From Paracoccus sp. (in: a-proteobacteria) (lineage in GTDB: Bacteria > Pseudomonadota > Alphaproteobacteria > Rhodobacterales > Rhodobacteraceae): a DNA stretch of 54,661 nt. Shown here piece after piece: positions 18,196 through 27,046 of the stretch. Within the stretch, counting starts at the first letter, position 1; each line of letters opens with the position of its first letter. The stretch is taken from the NCBI GenBank assembly GCA_030538705.1, contig JAUNTL010000008.1:1-54661 (forward strand), in the 5' to 3' direction. The notes below the pieces were generated by a model. It was given only the letters and a program-made list of their open reading frames with translations. It searched no databases and had not been told where the DNA came from. The position numbers and the translations under genes were made by a program.

Positions 18196-18225
18196 GCCTC
18201 CGGCGGGGATATTTCAGGACAGAAG
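18196..18225 (+). repeat. Rhodobacterales-type intergenic element abutting phzF-like gene
   Basis: The block GCCTCCGGCGGGGATATTT and the following CAGGACAGAAG match an element I remember from many Rhodobacterales intergenic regions. Its last bases supply the only ribosome-site-like AGAAG right before the next start codon. Related, weaker copies lie at 13441-13472 and 36543-36595. Confidence 0.5.
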
Positions 18226-19092
18226 ATGCGCGATTACCTGATCTATGACGTGTTTACGGATCGCGCATTTGCCGGCAATCCGCTGGCGGTTGTGATGGGC
18301 GCGGACGGGCTGAGCACGGCGCAGATGCAGGCCATCACGCGCGAGTTCAACCTGTCCGAGACGATCTTCGTCATGGCACCGCGCGAGCGCGCGCATTGCG
18401 CACGGGTGCGGATATTCTGCCCGACGGCTGAACTGCCCTTTGCCGGCCATCCGACCATCGGCTGCGCGCTGCATCTGTCGGGTGGGCAGGACGGTGATCT
18501 CGTGCTGGAGGAGGAGGCCGGGCCGGTGCCTGTAACCATCCGTGACGGTCTGGCCGAGTTCACCGCCCCGCGCCTGCCGGTTCCCCATGGCCCCGCGCCC
18601 GATCCGGCGCTGATCGCACAGGCCCTTGATCTGGCCCCGGCTGATCTGGGCTTTGGCGGACATCGCGCGGCGGTCTGGCAGGGCGGGCCGGCATTTCTGT
18701 TCGTGCCGCTGGCCGGTCTGGATGCGCTTGCCCGCGCGCGCCCGATTGAACCGCAGTGGTCGCGGCTGACGGCAGCGGCGGGGACGGACAGCGCTTATCT
18801 TTACACCCCTGGCGGGCCGGGGGTCCGTGCCCGGATGTTCTGGCCCCCCAATGGCGAGGATCCGGCGACCGGCTCGGCCTCGGCGCTGCTGGCAGCGCAG
18901 TTCCATGCCGCCGGCGATCTGGCCGGGGGCTGGACGGTGCTGGAACTGGAACAAGGCGTCGAGATGGGCCGGGCATCGCGGATCACCCTCTCGGCCCGGC
19001 TGGATCACGGCAGGCTGGCCGAAATCCGCATCAAGGGCCGCGCCGTGCAGATTGCATCCGGGCGCATCCGCATCCCCGAGGAGGCGAAATGA
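18226..19092 (+). CDS. PhzF family isomerase/epimerase-like protein
   Basis: 288 aa. Diaminopimelate-epimerase-like fold of two similar halves. Visible: VFTDRAFAGNPLAVVMGADG, catalytic Glu in REFNLSETIFVM (residue about 45), FCPTAELPFAGHPTIGCA, and in the second half ARMFWPPNGEDPATGSASALLAA with the conserved GEDPATGSA. Most PhzF-family members have no known substrate; phenazine genes are absent here, so phenazine synthesis is not implied. Ends ATGA into the DUF1330 gene, so the two are coupled. Confidence 0.9.
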   Translation: MRDYLIYDVFTDRAFAGNPLAVVMGADGLSTAQMQAITREFNLSETIFVMAPRERAHCARVRIFCPTAELPFAGHPTIGCALHLSGGQDGDLVLEEEAGPVPVTIRDGLAEFTAPRLPVPHGPAPDPALIAQALDLAPADLGFGGHRAAVWQGGPAFLFVPLAGLDALARARPIEPQWSRLTAAAGTDSAYLYTPGGPGVRARMFWPPNGEDPATGSASALLAAQFHAAGDLAGGWTVLELEQGVEMGRASRITLSARLDHGRLAEIRIKGRAVQIASGRIRIPEEAK

Positions 19093-19388
19093 CCAAAGCC
19101 TATTGGATCGGCCATGTCAGCGTCGATGATCCTGCCGCTTATGAGGCTTATCGCCGCGCCAATGCCACCGCGTTCGAGAAATACGGTGCCCGCTTTCTGG
19201 TGCGCGGCGGTGCGCAGCAGGTGGTCGAAGGGCAGGCACGGCCGCGTTGCGTGGTGATCGAATTTGCCGATCTTGCGACCGCGCGGGCCTGTTATGACAG
19301 CCCCGAATATCAGGCCGCCAAAGCCCTGCGCGACCCGGTTTCGGATGTTGATATGGTGATCGTCGAGGGATGGGACGCAGCGGTCTAA
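19089..19388 (+). CDS. DUF1330 domain protein
   Basis: 99 aa from ATG 19089, overlapping the PhzF stop by 4 nt. Ferredoxin-like dimeric alpha+beta barrel family of unknown reaction. Visible: TKAYWIGHVSVDDPAAYEAY at the N-terminus, FLVRGGAQQVVEGQARPRCV, VVIEFADLATARACYDSPEY and a final DVDMVIVEGWD, all in the usual order. Likely a small cytoplasmic dimer acting with its coupled PhzF partner. Confidence 0.88.
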   Translation: MTKAYWIGHVSVDDPAAYEAYRRANATAFEKYGARFLVRGGAQQVVEGQARPRCVVIEFADLATARACYDSPEYQAAKALRDPVSDVDMVIVEGWDAAV

Positions 19389-19436
19389 ACCGCAGACTCC
19401 GCTTGAGATTTTTCGGGCCTGCGCTATGATCGCGCC

Positions 19437-19898
19437 ATGTTCCGAAATCTGATCTCTCGCCTTTTCGGCCAGGATGATCCGCCTGCGCCCCTGCGCGGTC
19501 AGGATGCCGAGGTTGCGATTGCCGCCCTGCTGGTGCGGGTGGCGCGCGCCGATGACCGGTATTCGCAGCACGAGGCCGAGAGGATCGACCGCATTCTTGC
19601 CCGCAGACGGGGTCTGGACGCAACCGAAGCCGCAGAGCGGCGCGCCGCCGCCGAGATGATCGAAGCCGAGGCGCCCGACACGGTCCGCTTTACCCGGCTG
19701 ATCAAGGATCGCATCGCGCTTGATGACCGCAGCGGTGTTCTCGCGGCATTGTGGGAGGTGGTCTATGCCGACGGGCACCGCACCGCCGAAGAGGAATCCC
19801 TGGTCCGGCTGGTGGCCGGGCTGCTGGGTATCAATGACCGCGATTCGGGCCTGATCAGACAGCGCGTCATCGCAGATATGGGTATCGCCGACGGCTGA
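19437..19898 (+). CDS. TerB family tellurite resistance-like protein
   Basis: 153 aa. All-helical TerB-like domain: EVAIAALLVRVARADDRYSQHEAERIDRIL and LAALWEVVYADGHRTAEEESLVRLVAGLLGI, two acidic helical repeats with ADDRYS and ADGHRT turns that in TerB bind metal. Short N-terminal amphipathic start MFRNLISRLFGQ. Stand-alone TerB proteins occur widely without a ter operon, so tellurite resistance is not established here. It converges with livF; 100 bp lie between the stops. Confidence 0.88.
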   Translation: MFRNLISRLFGQDDPPAPLRGQDAEVAIAALLVRVARADDRYSQHEAERIDRILARRRGLDATEAAERRAAAEMIEAEAPDTVRFTRLIKDRIALDDRSGVLAALWEVVYADGHRTAEEESLVRLVAGLLGINDRDSGLIRQRVIADMGIADG

Positions 19899-19998
19899 AC
19901 AGCCACCGCGCGCGGATCGCCGTGCCGTATCACGACGGTGGCGGCGCCGGAACACGGGACCGGCGCCATCCGCTCAGCCCTTTCGGGCCTTCCATCCG

Positions 19999-20721
19999 TC
20001 AGGCCGCATCGTCGATATGGCCACCAAGAAACAGCTGACCGACGCGCGGATCGGCAAGCAGCCCGTCCGCACGGTCGAACATCCGCGTCTGGCCCAGTTC
20101 AAGCACCAGACCGTAATCCGATATCGCCAGTGCTGCCTTTGCGTTCTGTTCGACCATCAGCACCGTCACCCCCTGATCGCGCAGCGCGACAAGGGTCTGA
20201 AAGACCTCTTGCACAAGGTTGGGCGACAGGCCGATCGACGGCTCGTCAATCAGCATCAGCCTGGGGTCGAGCAACAGCGCGCGCGCGACCTCGAGCTGCT
20301 TTTGCTGACCGCCCGACAGCTCGATCGCCTTTTGATCGCGGCGCTCGCGCAGCATCGGAAACTGGTCCATCACCTCTTCCATGCGCCGGCGCACCCTGGC
20401 CTGATCGTTCGAGGTGATGCCGCCCAGTTCCAGATTATGCCAGACTGAAAGCTGCGGCACGATATTGCGCCCTTGCGGCACATAGGTCACGCCGCGCGCG
20501 ATCATCTGCGCCGGGGTCTTGCGTGTCACATCCTCGCCCTCGAGCAGGATCTGCCCCGAGTGAATATTGAGCAGCCCGAATATCGCCTTGAATACCGTCG
20601 ACTTTCCCGCCCCGTTTGGGCCGATCACCGTGGTGATCGACGCCTTGGGGATCGCGAATGAGGTGCCGTTCAGGATGGTGATACGGCCATATCCGCCGGT
20701 CAGATCTTTGAGTTCCAGCAC
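19999..20721 (-). CDS. livF: Branched-chain-amino-acid-type ABC transporter ATPase LivF
   Basis: 240 aa. One of two ATPases of a hydrophobic amino acid type (HAAT) importer. Visible: Walker A VIGPNGAGKSTVFKAIFG, Q-loop TYVPQGRNIVPQLSVWHNL typical of LivF, signature IELSGGQQKQLEVARALLLD, Walker B LMLIDEPSIGLS and switch His/Asp region MVEQNAKAALAIS. Last gene of livKHMGF; starts 3 nt after livG. In the neighbourhood of catabolic enzymes, so the solute may be something other than a branched-chain amino acid. Confidence 0.93.
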   Translation of the reverse strand: MLELKDLTGGYGRITILNGTSFAIPKASITTVIGPNGAGKSTVFKAIFGLLNIHSGQILLEGEDVTRKTPAQMIARGVTYVPQGRNIVPQLSVWHNLELGGITSNDQARVRRRMEEVMDQFPMLRERRDQKAIELSGGQQKQLEVARALLLDPRLMLIDEPSIGLSPNLVQEVFQTLVALRDQGVTVLMVEQNAKAALAISDYGLVLELGQTRMFDRADGLLADPRVGQLFLGGHIDDAA

Positions 20722-20724
20722 CTT

Positions 20725-21471
20725 TCAGCCCCCCAGATAAGCGTCGATGACCATCTGGTTCGACCGAATTTCATCCGGTGTTCCCTCGGCGATGATCTGG
20801 CCCTGCGCCAGCACGATGATGCGGGTACACAGTGACATGACGAACTCCATATTATGCTCGATGACGACAAAGGTTGTCCCGTGTTCGCGGTTATAGGTCA
20901 GCAACCGTTCCTTGAGATGGGCGAGCATGGTCAGGTTGACCCCGCCCGCCGGCTCGTCCAGCAGCACGATATCGGGACCGGCCATGAATGCCATCGCGGC
21001 ATCGACCAGCTTTTGCTGGCCATAGGACAGCGATCCCGCTTCGGTATGCAGATAGGGCGTCAGGCGAAAGAACTCGACCATCTGGCTGGCCTTGCCGGTC
21101 AGCCCGGCATCACCCGGCCCGAACAGGCGCGACAGCATCGTGCCCTCGTGTTCCTGCCCGGCGAGGATGATGTTATCCAGCACCGTCATCTTGGGGAAAA
21201 CGGACAATTGCTGGAACGTCCGCCCGACACCCATCAGCGACAGGTCGGCCGGGCGCACCCCGTCCGTGGTGGTGCCGTTGATCTCGCAATGACCCTCGGT
21301 CGGGCGAAGCTGGCCGAGAATGCAGTTGAACAGCGTCGACTTGCCTGATCCGTTTGGCCCGATCAGGCCGAGGATCTCGCCCTTGTGGACGTCAAAACTG
21401 ACCCCGTTGACCGCACGTATGCCACCGAAATGCTTGGATATATTGCGCACAGAGAGAACCGGCGTATTCAT
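20725..21471 (-). CDS. livG: Branched-chain-amino-acid-type ABC transporter ATPase LivG
   Basis: 248 aa. Second HAAT ATPase. Visible: FGGIRAVNGVSFDVHKGEIL, Walker A LIGPNGSGKSTLFNCILG, GVGRTFQQLSVFPKMTVLDN, signature GSLSYGQQKLVDAAMAF, Walker B DIVLLDEPAGGVN and VIEHNMEFVMSLC. LivG proteins typically carry SYGQQ in the signature, as here. Start overlaps the livM stop (ATGA), so livM and livG are coupled. Confidence 0.93.
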   Translation of the reverse strand: MNTPVLSVRNISKHFGGIRAVNGVSFDVHKGEILGLIGPNGSGKSTLFNCILGQLRPTEGHCEINGTTTDGVRPADLSLMGVGRTFQQLSVFPKMTVLDNIILAGQEHEGTMLSRLFGPGDAGLTGKASQMVEFFRLTPYLHTEAGSLSYGQQKLVDAAMAFMAGPDIVLLDEPAGGVNLTMLAHLKERLLTYNREHGTTFVVIEHNMEFVMSLCTRIIVLAQGQIIAEGTPDEIRSNQMVIDAYLGG

Positions 21472-22442
21472 AGCTGGAACCCCTTGTCCATGTCGCGCCG
21501 GGCCTCTTGTCTGGGGCGGAGGGCGTTCCAGATCTTTTGCCCCGCACCGATCAGACCACCGGGCGAGAACACCATCAGCACGATCACAAGAACCGAATAG
21601 ATGATGAGGTAATACCCTTCGGTAAAGCGCAGCATCTCGGGCAGCAGGATCACCACCGCCGCCCCCAGCATCGGCCCGAAGAAAAAGCCCGAGCCGCCGA
21701 CCACGACCATCAGCAGGATCTTCAGCGAATGCATCAGCGCAAAGCTGTGCGGCTCGATGAACTGAACCATGGGTGTTTGCAGCGCGCCGGCAAAGCCCCC
21801 GAAGGCCGAGCCGATGGCGAATGCCAGCAGCGTCTGGCGGCGGATCTTCAGCCCCAGGCTTTCGGCCCGGATCGGGTTTTCACGCAGCGCCTTGAAGGCC
21901 CGTCCCCAGGGCGAACGCAGAATCCACCACATCACCCCCATGGCGAACAGAAAACAGCCCAGTGTGAAGTAATAGAATTCCAGATTCTTGTCGGTCGCCC
22001 AGCCCAGAACCGAGGGGCGCGGCATGCCGTGCAGACCAAACGACCCGCCGGTCAGCCATTCCTCGTTGCGCAGCACCAGAAACAGCAGCGTGTTGAAGGC
22101 CAGCGTCACAAAGGCCAGAAAATGGTGCTGCACACGCAGCGCAGGATAGCCCAGCAACAGCCCGACAACAAAGGTGGTGCTGATCGAAATAAAGGCCGCG
22201 ATGATCCACGGCACCCCGGCCAGCGTCATCAGCGCCGTGATATAGGCGCCGATCCCCATAAAGCCGGCCTGCGCAAGACTGACCTGCCCGGCATAGCCAA
22301 GTGTCAGGTTCAGCCCCATCGCCGAGATCGAGAACAGCAGCCACGAGGTCAGCACATAGATGATGTAATTGCCCTGCCCGAGCGGCGCTGCAATCAGCGC
22401 AGCCAGACCCGCAAGGCCCAGAACCAGCCTGAGAATGGTCAT
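21468..22442 (-). CDS. livM: Branched-chain-amino-acid-type ABC permease LivM
   Basis: 324 aa. Membrane subunit of the importer with about nine hydrophobic segments. Visible: LNLTLGYAGQVSLAQAGFMGIGAYITALM (the LivM GxxGxxSLGxA-type motif), LGYPALRVQHHFLAFVTLAF, and SPWGRAFKALRENPIRAESLGL, the cytoplasmic loop (EAA-like) that docks to the ATPases. C-terminal SPGGLIGAGQKIWN. Coupled to livH (overlap at 22439-22442) and to livG. Confidence 0.93.
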   Translation of the reverse strand: MTILRLVLGLAGLAALIAAPLGQGNYIIYVLTSWLLFSISAMGLNLTLGYAGQVSLAQAGFMGIGAYITALMTLAGVPWIIAAFISISTTFVVGLLLGYPALRVQHHFLAFVTLAFNTLLFLVLRNEEWLTGGSFGLHGMPRPSVLGWATDKNLEFYYFTLGCFLFAMGVMWWILRSPWGRAFKALRENPIRAESLGLKIRRQTLLAFAIGSAFGGFAGALQTPMVQFIEPHSFALMHSLKILLMVVVGGSGFFFGPMLGAAVVILLPEMLRFTEGYYLIIYSVLVIVLMVFSPGGLIGAGQKIWNALRPRQEARRDMDKGFQL

Positions 22443-23317
22443 ACCGTCCGTCCTTCCGAGGTGCCGAGCAGACCTTGCGGCCGCAGCAGGATAATGGCGA
22501 TCAGCAGCAAAAGCGGCATTGCCGCGCGATACTGGGCCGAGACGTAAACCGCCGAGATATTGTCAATCACCCCGATCAGCAGGCCGCCGACAAGCGCGCC
22601 GCGGATCTGGTTGAAGCCACCGACGATGGCCGCGATGAAGGCGACAAGACCCAGCGTTTCACCGTTCGAGAACTTGGCCAGATAAACCGGCGAGATCAGC
22701 ACCGAGGCGACCGTCGCCAGCGCCGCATTGATCATGAACGTATACAGCACCATCCGCCGGACATTGACGCCCAGGATCTCGGCCACGCCGGGGTTCTGCG
22801 CCGTCGCCTGCATGCAGCGCCCGGTGCGTGTGCGGCCCAGAAACAGCTGCAATCCGATGATCGCAGCCATCGACACCAGCAGGTTGCCGACATCCTGAAC
22901 CGAGATCCGCGCCCCCATGAAATCAAAGACATGCTGCGGGAAAACGGGTGGAAAGGGCTGCGCCGTCGCGCCGTAGAATTCCTTGACGCTTTCCTTCAGC
23001 AAAATGCCAAGCGCGATCGTCGCGATGACCAGTGGCAGCGTGCCATGGGGCAGCATCGGCTCGACGATCAGGCGCTTGAACAGCAGACCAAGGATCAGCA
23101 GCGACATGACAAGGGCAAACAGGATCGCTGGCCACATCGACATGCCCAGAAACGTCATCCCCGTCAGCACAAAGAATGCCGGCAGCATGACGAACTCGCC
23201 CTGAGCAAAATTGATTGTCTGCGAGGCCTGCCACAATAGCGTGAAGCCGACGGCCGCCAAAGCGTAGACAGAACCGGCGGCAAGACCTGAGACGATGATC
23301 TGGATAAACTCGGCCAT
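22439..23317 (-). CDS. livH: Branched-chain-amino-acid-type ABC permease LivH
   Basis: 292 aa from ATG 23317 (MAEFIQIIVSGLAAGSVYAL), with GGAAGG-like ribosome site 7 nt upstream; the longer frame runs into non-coding DNA. Typical LivH features: GLAAGSVYALAAVGFTLLW, TINFAQGEFVMLPAFF, GRTRTGRCMQATAQNPGVAEILGVNV (cytoplasmic docking loop) and LVAFIAAIVGGFNQIRGALVGG. Inner membrane. Separated from livK by 123 bp with a strong hairpin, then coupled to livM. Confidence 0.93.
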   Translation of the reverse strand: MAEFIQIIVSGLAAGSVYALAAVGFTLLWQASQTINFAQGEFVMLPAFFVLTGMTFLGMSMWPAILFALVMSLLILGLLFKRLIVEPMLPHGTLPLVIATIALGILLKESVKEFYGATAQPFPPVFPQHVFDFMGARISVQDVGNLLVSMAAIIGLQLFLGRTRTGRCMQATAQNPGVAEILGVNVRRMVLYTFMINAALATVASVLISPVYLAKFSNGETLGLVAFIAAIVGGFNQIRGALVGGLLIGVIDNISAVYVSAQYRAAMPLLLLIAIILLRPQGLLGTSEGRTV

Positions 23318-23397
23318 AGAACCTTCCTGCGGGCTTATCGTGAAGCAATGGACCCGGCCACGCGGCAACCGCGACGGGGGCAGGCCCGGCACATATG

Positions 23398-23434
23398 CCG
23401 GGGTGCGCCGGGCGCGATGCCCGACGCACCCCGG
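23398..23434 (-). promoter_or_regulatory. livK-livH intercistronic stem-loop
   Basis: 16-bp stem with one mismatch (23398-23413 with 23419-23434) and a 5-nt loop, starting 6 nt after the livK stop. No T tract. Typical of the segment that protects the abundant binding-protein message and lowers expression of downstream membrane genes. Confidence 0.75.
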
Positions 23435-23440
23435 CCCGGA

Positions 23441-24568
23441 TCATTCCGGCGGCAGGATCGCCCTGACGACCTGGATGCCGTTCTCGACCTCGACGAAAAA
23501 GCTTTCGCGCGCCATCTCGCCCGTATCGTCCCAGCTGACATCCATCAGAACGCCGGGGCATTGTGCCGCCGTCAGCGTCAGCCCGTGCATCTTTTCAGCC
23601 AGGGCCTCGCTGTCGGCCGCGCCGATCATCTCGGTGACACATTTGATCGTATAGGCGGCGGTATAGCCTTTGATCGCGTTGTGATCGGGGGTGTAGTTAT
23701 ACTTTGCCTTGAACCGTTCGACCATGTCGGTCATCGCGGGAATATCGGCATCCGGCGTCAGCCCGACATGGCCCATCGCGCCATTGGCCGCATCGCCCGC
23801 CAGTTCGATGACCTTGTGGCCGATCAGCGTCGTTTCGCCCAGCAGGGGCAGCGTGACGCCCTGCTTGCGCGCCTCGATCAGAAAGCGGGCGCTTTCCTCT
23901 TCGGTCAGATAGACAAAGGCCGCGTCGGCCTCGACCCCTTTCAGCCGGACCACGTCGGCCGAGAAATCGGTCTGGGCCTGTTCGGTCGGAATATCCGCGA
24001 CGATCTCGAATCCATGATTTGCGGCCTCGTCAACAAAGGCCGAGTGGCCGCCCTTGCCAAATTCGGTGTTCGCCCAGACGACGGCAACCTTCTTCACGCC
24101 CATTTCCTCGGCCATGTATTTGGCAAGCTTGGGCACCCCCTTTTGCGAACCAAAGGCCGTGCGGAAGATATAGGGATTGCCCATCGCCGTGATTGACGGC
24201 GCCTCAGAGCCGGTGAACTGCGGAATGCCGGCCTGGCGCGCAACCAGCATGTTGACCACCGTCGAGGACGAGAACACGGTGCCCGTAATCGCGAATACGC
24301 CATCGTCGATGGCCTTTTGCACCATCGCACGGCTGACCTGAGGATCGGTCTGGCTGTCATATTGCGTCAGGTTGATCTGCTCGCCCAGCACACCGCCATC
24401 GGCGTTGATTTCCTCAAAGGCCATTTTGACGCCATCATGGAAATTGGTGCCGGCAGCCGCGCCCGGCCCCGACAACTCGATGATCGAGCCGACCTTGATT
24501 TCGGCCAGTGCCGGGACTGCCGCAAGGGTTGCGGCGACGGCGACTGAACTGAAAAGAGTCTTCAGCAT
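23441..24568 (-). CDS. livK: HAAT-family substrate-binding protein LivK
   Basis: 375 aa from ATG 24568, preceded by GGGAGG. Signal peptide MLKTLFSSVAVAATLAAVPALA with cleavage expected after ALA (residue about 22). Mature protein has the periplasmic binding protein type 1 fold: EIKVGSIIELSGPGAAAGTNFHDGVKMA, GVFAITGTVFSSSTV, NPYIFRTAFGSQKG and VAVVWANTEFGKGGHSAF. Captures the solute in the periplasm for LivHMGF. The ligand cannot be read from sequence; the adjoining oxidoreductases suggest a carboxylated cyclic or aromatic-like compound, which is my inference. Confidence 0.93.
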   Translation of the reverse strand: MLKTLFSSVAVAATLAAVPALAEIKVGSIIELSGPGAAAGTNFHDGVKMAFEEINADGGVLGEQINLTQYDSQTDPQVSRAMVQKAIDDGVFAITGTVFSSSTVVNMLVARQAGIPQFTGSEAPSITAMGNPYIFRTAFGSQKGVPKLAKYMAEEMGVKKVAVVWANTEFGKGGHSAFVDEAANHGFEIVADIPTEQAQTDFSADVVRLKGVEADAAFVYLTEEESARFLIEARKQGVTLPLLGETTLIGHKVIELAGDAANGAMGHVGLTPDADIPAMTDMVERFKAKYNYTPDHNAIKGYTAAYTIKCVTEMIGAADSEALAEKMHGLTLTAAQCPGVLMDVSWDDTGEMARESFFVEVENGIQVVRAILPPE

Positions 24569-24719
24569 GTTTTTCCTCCCTGTTGCGGGTCTTGATTTCG
24601 TCATCCGCAGCGACCCGGCAGTTGCGGCTGACGTCTGATGGCCGGTCCCGCATCAGATTGCGGGAATGCCCTTGTTCCTTTTGCCCGGCCGCGCGCCCGA
24701 CGACAATCGCGGGCGTGCC

Positions 24720-25532
24720 TTATCCGCCGATCCGGCGCACCCCCATCAGCAATTCAGCCAGAACCGTTGCCTGTGCATCAAACATTCCGCTGCCCGGCAT
24801 CGTCGCGCAGCCCGCCGCGCGGGCGGCCGCGATCAGCGGCGGGATGGCGGGGCGGGTGACGACATCGGCAACGAACTGATGGGCCTCCAGATGCGCGGCC
24901 TGAACCGGCAGGGGATCGTCCTCGCGCATCCCCAGAGGCGTCGCATTCGCCACCAGAGCAAAGCCGCGCGGATCGGTCCCGCCGGCGCACGCACGCCCCG
25001 GAAAGGCCGCGTTCAGCCGCGCGATCAGGCGGTCGCGGCGGGTCGTGTCGATATCATGCAGCGCAAGCCTGCTCGCCCCGCGTGCAAGGATTTCATAGGC
25101 AATGGCCGATCCGGCCCCGCCGGCACCGATCAGCAGGGCGGGCTTGCCGGCCACGTCAAAGCCCCTCGCGGCGATCCCGTCCATATAGCCCTGCCCGTCT
25201 GTCGCATCGCCCATCCAGCCATCGCCGTCGCGGATCACGATATTGACCGCCCCCGAGGCCCGGGCGCGCGCCGTTACACCTGTGCAGAAATCAAGGCAGG
25301 CGGATTTGAACGGCACCGTCACGATAAAGCCCGGACAGTTTTGCACCGTGCCCGCCTGAGACAGCCAGCGCGGCAGATCCTCGGGCAAGAGATGGACCGG
25401 CACCACCATGCCATTGAACCCGCGATCGGCCATGATCTGACTAAGCGCCGCCGGGGATTTCACCTGACCGACCGGATGACCGATGATCGGAAAAATTGCG
25501 GTCTCACCATTGATGCGCAGGGGGGTGGTCAT
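24720..25532 (-). CDS. AroE-like (shikimate dehydrogenase family) oxidoreductase
   Basis: 270 aa from ATG 25532. NAD(P)-dependent shikimate/quinate dehydrogenase fold. Catalytic Lys in IVTVPFKSACLD and Asp in DATDGQGYMDGI are present, and the Rossmann glycine loop LLIGAGGAGSAIAYEI. But the substrate loop that in AroE reads HSxSP is here GHPVGQVKSPAALS: the first serine, which binds the shikimate carboxylate, is Val. This matches the divergent AroE-like (Ael) group with poor shikimate activity. With import and catabolic neighbours, and not with aro genes, a catabolic role on a related cyclic alcohol is likely. Lies 73 nt after the TIM-barrel gene. Confidence 0.85.
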   Translation of the reverse strand: MTTPLRINGETAIFPIIGHPVGQVKSPAALSQIMADRGFNGMVVPVHLLPEDLPRWLSQAGTVQNCPGFIVTVPFKSACLDFCTGVTARARASGAVNIVIRDGDGWMGDATDGQGYMDGIAARGFDVAGKPALLIGAGGAGSAIAYEILARGASRLALHDIDTTRRDRLIARLNAAFPGRACAGGTDPRGFALVANATPLGMREDDPLPVQAAHLEAHQFVADVVTRPAIPPLIAAARAAGCATMPGSGMFDAQATVLAELLMGVRRIGG

Positions 25533-25605
25533 GGATCGTCCTTTCGTGCGGCGCCATTCGTGATGGACGGACGGGGCCGGGGCGGGGGTCGGGTCGGGCG
25601 CATCA

Positions 25606-26427
25606 TCACAGCCGCCCCGCCGCGCGCAAGATCGCCCGGCTTGCCGCCATTGCCATTTCGGCCCTGCCAACCGCGTCGATCCTCGCGGCAATCGCGCGGT
25701 TGGGAACCTCGACGCTGATCGTCACGCCCGCAGGGATCGCGCGCGCCAGCCCGACCAGATCAATACCGCCCTCGCCGGGGAAAAGCCGCGCATTGCGGGC
25801 GACACGGATCAGCCCCTCGTCGCTGGGATCATAGGGCACGGCAGCGTCGCAGAACTGGACATAGTTGATCCGTGCCGCCGGCAACGCACGAATGTCGTCA
25901 AGCGTCGTGGCCGAGCGATCCGCATGCAGCGCGTCAATCAGCACACCGCCATTGTCGCGCCCGGCGGCCCCGGCGATGGCATGGGCGGATTTCAGGTCCG
26001 GCACCGCGGTCCAGGGCATGAACTCCAGATCGGCGCTCAGACCGGCCGGCGCGGCCAGATCGCATAAACGCGCGAAATTCGCCGTGATGCGGGCCGTGTC
26101 GCCATCATCCCCCGCAACCAGCATGTGACGCGCGCCAAGCGCATGGCAGCGATCCACGAAACGGGCAAAAAGATCCCAGTCGTTTTCCGGCCTCAGCCGG
26201 ATGATCTCGACATCGCCGGCCGTCACGCCGGTCTCACGCATCGCGGCGCGCACCTGCCGCAACAGCGCGTCATCGTTCAGCAAGGGATAGTCCGGCTCGG
26301 CCCCCGGTGCGGCAGGCAGGATGCGCAGCCCGACCATGTCAAAGCCGGCGGCAGCGGCGGCATGCACCGCCCCGACCGGGCCGAGGTCGAACAGCGTCAG
26401 AAAAGCAAGCGAGAACGGGTGATTCAT
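25606..26427 (-). CDS. Sugar phosphate isomerase/epimerase-like TIM-barrel protein
   Basis: 273 aa. AP-endonuclease-2/xylose-isomerase-like TIM barrel. Candidate metal-binding residues on successive strands: Glu in LSADLEFMPW, Asp and His in GGVLIDALHADRS, Glu in VTISVEVPNRAI. N-terminal SLAFLTLFDLGPVGAVHAAAAAGFD fits the family. Members include hexulose isomerases, inosose dehydratases and 3-dehydroshikimate dehydratases; beside an AroE-like enzyme the last two are the most attractive, but there is no direct proof. Starts 7 nt after the NIPSNAP stop. Confidence 0.87.
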   Translation of the reverse strand: MNHPFSLAFLTLFDLGPVGAVHAAAAAGFDMVGLRILPAAPGAEPDYPLLNDDALLRQVRAAMRETGVTAGDVEIIRLRPENDWDLFARFVDRCHALGARHMLVAGDDGDTARITANFARLCDLAAPAGLSADLEFMPWTAVPDLKSAHAIAGAAGRDNGGVLIDALHADRSATTLDDIRALPAARINYVQFCDAAVPYDPSDEGLIRVARNARLFPGEGGIDLVGLARAIPAGVTISVEVPNRAIAARIDAVGRAEMAMAASRAILRAAGRL

Positions 26428-26434
26428 CGCCGGC

Positions 26435-27046
26435 TCATTTCAGCGGGGAAAAGGGCAGCGGCATGGCGATCTGGCTGGTCATCTCGGGCATCAGGCTGGC
26501 CGGGCCGTCCTTTGGGGGCCATTTTCCGTCCGCAACCGATTTCGCCCGCGCCTCACTGCGCGCCGCAAAGCTGGCATATGGCCAGATCTGGGTCAGGCGT
26601 GGCTCGCCATCCAGACCATACATCGCCACCGTCATCCGTGAATATGCCTCGCGTCCGGGCACGGCCTCGCGCCATTTCCCGACCAGCTCATGCAGCCCGT
26701 TGATGCGCGCGCGATAGGTGCGGAACTCGTAAACCGGACCAAAGCTGCCCGTCTCGACCGGGGGCAGAAAGTCGAATGCGCGATAGCTTTCCATCGTCAG
26801 CCGGACCAGATGTTCGGTGCAGCCAAAAGGATCGGGCGACATCAGCGCGCGCTCGCGCTCGGCCATCATCTGATCGAGACTGTCAAAGCCCCGCAGAACG
26901 AATACCCGGTTCAGCGTGCCGACATCCGTGCCCCATGCACCCAGAAAGCGGCCTGCGCCGCCGCCGATCCATGCCTCGATCCCCGGCGACGCCCTGCCGG
27001 CCCCGAAGATAACGGTATCAAGGGTCGCCAGCTCATAATAGCTCAT
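26435..27046 (-). CDS. NIPSNAP family protein, two tandem domains
   Basis: 203 aa. Two dimeric alpha+beta barrel repeats: residues about 1-95 (YYELATLDTVIFGAG...GTLNRVFVLRGFDSL) and about 105-190 (GPVYEFRTYRARINGLHELVGKW...LTQIWPYASFAARSEA), both with the family pattern of a Y-x-L/F-R-T start and an N/I-x-x-W-x-Y strand. NIPSNAP proteins have no settled activity; in catabolic clusters they may bind or tautomerise small substrates. Overlaps the next gene's stop (ATGA at 27043-27046), so it is coupled to flavoprotein 1. Confidence 0.85.
   Translation of the reverse strand: MSYYELATLDTVIFGAGRASPGIEAWIGGGAGRFLGAWGTDVGTLNRVFVLRGFDSLDQMMAERERALMSPDPFGCTEHLVRLTMESYRAFDFLPPVETGSFGPVYEFRTYRARINGLHELVGKWREAVPGREAYSRMTVAMYGLDGEPRLTQIWPYASFAARSEARAKSVADGKWPPKDGPASLMPEMTSQIAMPLPFSPLK

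Noticed and set aside
18226..19092. Phenazine biosynthesis gene
   Set aside because: PhzF-fold proteins are widespread and no other phenazine gene is present.
19437..19898. Tellurite resistance determinant
   Set aside because: A lone TerB-fold protein without terC, terD or other ter genes does not support that role.
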